Of a DNA stretch of 64,000 nt, positions 60,911 to 64,000 are shown in pieces. The DNA is taken from contig NZ_JALIDZ010000001.1 in NCBI RefSeq assembly GCF_025397915.1, positions 1 through 64,000 of the forward strand, read 5' to 3'. Made by a program: the position numbers and the translations under genes. The notes beneath the pieces were generated by a model. It was not told the DNA's origin. It searched no databases and saw only the letters and a program-made list of their open reading frames with translations. The stretch's first letter is position 1; every line of letters begins with the position of its first letter. This DNA comes from Microbaculum marinisediminis. Lineage in GTDB: Bacteria; Pseudomonadota; Alphaproteobacteria; Rhizobiales; Tepidamorphaceae.

Positions 60911-61999
60911 TCAGCGCTGGCCGGGGCGGAGCTGATAGAAGATGTGGGTGCCGACCCGCTCGACCTTCTTGAGGTAGCGGCTCCAGCGCGGACGCACATA
61001 GGTGGCGTGATAGTGCGTCGCCTCGCCGATCCCCTCGTCGAAATAGTCGCCGACGAGCGCGTCCTCGGCGACCTTGACGGCCTTTGCCCACGACCCCTTG
61101 TCGTTGATGCTCTCGGGCCGGCCGTCGCAGGCGAAGGAGAACTGACAGCGGTTGCGCCAGGACTGGTTCTGGAACACGACGCCGCAGACGGTGCTGGGAT
61201 AGCGGCTGTCGAGCACGCGGTTCAGAACCACCTGGGCGACGGCGCGCTGGCCGTCCTCGGATTCGCCGCGGGCCTCGAAGTAGACGGCGGTCGCCAGGCA
61301 ATGGCGGTCGCGTTCGAAATCGTCGATCTCGATGCGGCCGCGCCAGACCTCCTCGAGCGGAGAGGCGAGCAGCGGCTGGAAGGCGATGACGTGCTTCAGG
61401 CCGATCTGCGGATCGAGCGAAGCGACCATGACCGGCTTGCCGTTCTTCGGCGGATCGACCTTCAGGAACGACTGGATCATCGGCTTGTCGGCCGGTTCCG
61501 GCGGGTCGATGACATAGCGGGGAATGCGGACCATGCCGCCGGCATCGGGATTGACCTTGAAGCGCTCGCCGAAGCCGGCGCGGCTCATCATCAGGTCGCC
61601 CTTGGTCTCGCGCACCACTTCCGGATAGCTCGGGGTTTCCGGCCCGGCCTCACCGATGGAGCCGGTGACGACCGGGTCGCCATCCCTCGATTGTCGCGCC
61701 ACGACGATCGTCTCGGAGGGAACGCCGAGGCTCGAAAGGCTGATACCGATCGGCTTGTCGAAATCCGCGTCCTGGTCGCGCAATGGCAGGGCGACCTTGG
61801 CGGCATGGACGGAGCCGTAGGGCTGCGCGACGAGCGTCGCCATCCAGCGTGGTGACGAGGCGGCCTCGATGTCGACGACGGCCGTGGCGTCCTGATAGGC
61901 CGCCTGCACCGTCGACGCCAGAAATCCGCCCAATGCCAGGAGGTAAGGAGCAAAGCTCCGAACGCGGTATCCCCCCGAAAGCGCTGCGATACGCCGCAC
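60911..61999 (-). CDS. SleB-type cell-wall hydrolase
   Basis: A 362-residue envelope protein: signal or anchor helix (about 14-32), a long low-complexity middle part, and a C-terminal SleB/CwlJ hydrolase domain (YFEARGESEDGQRAVAQVVLNRV, then CGVVFQ, RNRCQFSFACDG and ATHYHATYV). The family cleaves peptidoglycan (spore-cortex enzymes in Bacillus, septum or wall remodelling in Rhizobiales). The GTG at 61999 is preferred, with GGAG eight bases before it; the open frame extends to a TTG at 62059. Confidence 0.85.
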   Translation of the reverse strand: MRRIAALSGGYRVRSFAPYLLALGGFLASTVQAAYQDATAVVDIEAASSPRWMATLVAQPYGSVHAAKVALPLRDQDADFDKPIGISLSSLGVPSETIVVARQSRDGDPVVTGSIGEAGPETPSYPEVVRETKGDLMMSRAGFGERFKVNPDAGGMVRIPRYVIDPPEPADKPMIQSFLKVDPPKNGKPVMVASLDPQIGLKHVIAFQPLLASPLEEVWRGRIEIDDFERDRHCLATAVYFEARGESEDGQRAVAQVVLNRVLDSRYPSTVCGVVFQNQSWRNRCQFSFACDGRPESINDKGSWAKAVKVAEDALVGDYFDEGIGEATHYHATYVRPRWSRYLKKVERVGTHIFYQLRPGQR

Positions 62000-62160
62000 T
62001 ACGCCTGCTCCGTCGCTAGTCAAACACGTCCCGCATCCGAAAATGCGGACGAGCCGCAATCTTCAGATCCTGCTGACCAATACGGAGACCCCTCCGTCCC
62101 CGACGAAGGAGGAATTTGACCCGAAAGTCTTTAAGTTCGCTTAACCTTGATATCGGGCGG

Positions 62161-62184
62161 GAAACGGGGCTTTCACCGGCCCCA
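62161..62184 (-). terminator. hairpin with T-tract after the dikinase gene
   Basis: On the minus strand GGGGC (62183-62179) and GCCCC (62170-62166) pair around an 8-base loop and are followed by GTTTC, 25 bp past the dikinase stop. This is the most terminator-like hairpin in the window, although the T-tract is only three bases. Confidence 0.4.
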
Positions 62185-62207
62185 CCCGATCACCGGTGTG
62201 GCGCGGA

Positions 62208-64000
<1,793 letters not shown>

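Overview
This 64-kb window is a high-GC chromosomal segment from an alphaproteobacterium, most likely of the order Hyphomicrobiales (Rhizobiales). The assignment rests on gene content and order: a TIGR02301-family exported protein beside a Nudix gene, pdxH divergent from an RT0821/Lpp0805-type lipoprotein and a zinc-finger-less DnaJ, xseB beside a histone-deacetylase-family gene, class III cyclases fused to TPR domains, and a dihydroorotase/YgfZ/HD/phosphatase cluster. The genus cannot be fixed from the sequence. I found no rRNA, tRNA, CRISPR array, prophage, transposase or secretion-system cluster. About 63 protein genes are supported and most are housekeeping.

Layout. 0-12 kb: Tat-exported metallophosphoesterase, FG-GAP protein with a membrane partner, SDR and pdxH, lipoprotein, DnaJ, an ECF sigma/anti-sigma pair, an orphan glycine-betaine-type binding protein, an L,D-transpeptidase, a small lipoprotein and dxs. 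12-24 kb: TadG-like VWA protein with a glycine-rich insert, two alpha/beta hydrolases, an isoprenylcysteine-methyltransferase-like enzyme, tlyA, a TrmA/RlmD-type RNA methyltransferase, another methyltransferase, and a second ECF sigma factor translationally coupled to a membrane VWA protein. 23-34 kb: ald with a divergent Lrp/AsnC regulator, then a leftward block of ribB, aroC, a phosphatase, an NADP oxidoreductase, fabI, xseB, a deacetylase, an SDR and an acyl-CoA dehydrogenase. 34-44 kb is the accessory part: Sua5, two cyclase-TPR genes in tandem, a low-GC sulfotransferase, a FAD-linked oxidase, a decayed cyclase remnant, a ferric-reductase-like flavocytochrome bracketed by copies of the oxidase 3' end, GNAT and SRAP genes. 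44-54 kb: Nudix, TIGR02301, LysE, two exported unknowns (one with a single haem motif), GNAT, dihydroorotase, YgfZ, HD hydrolase, tyrosine phosphatase, MarR and a thioesterase. 54-64 kb: an AcuI-type reductase, a hydratase-family protein, nadA-nadB-nadC with an isochorismatase-family hydrolase, a SleB-type cell-wall hydrolase and the C-terminal part of pyruvate phosphate dikinase, which runs off the right edge.

The most unusual signals are structural. (1) A rearrangement at 38.5-43.2 kb combines direct repeats, a decayed cyclase copy whose internal 75-bp deletion lies between CGACGAC repeats, and a duplicated oxidase 3' end. (2) Short tandem repeats of 9-19 bp sit on or just past the stop codons of at least seven unrelated genes. 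(3) Several stop codons lie inside perfect inverted repeats. I did not find a clear previously undescribed multi-gene system. The best candidates for new protein biology are the ECF-sigma/VWA pair and the 519-residue exported single-haem protein.
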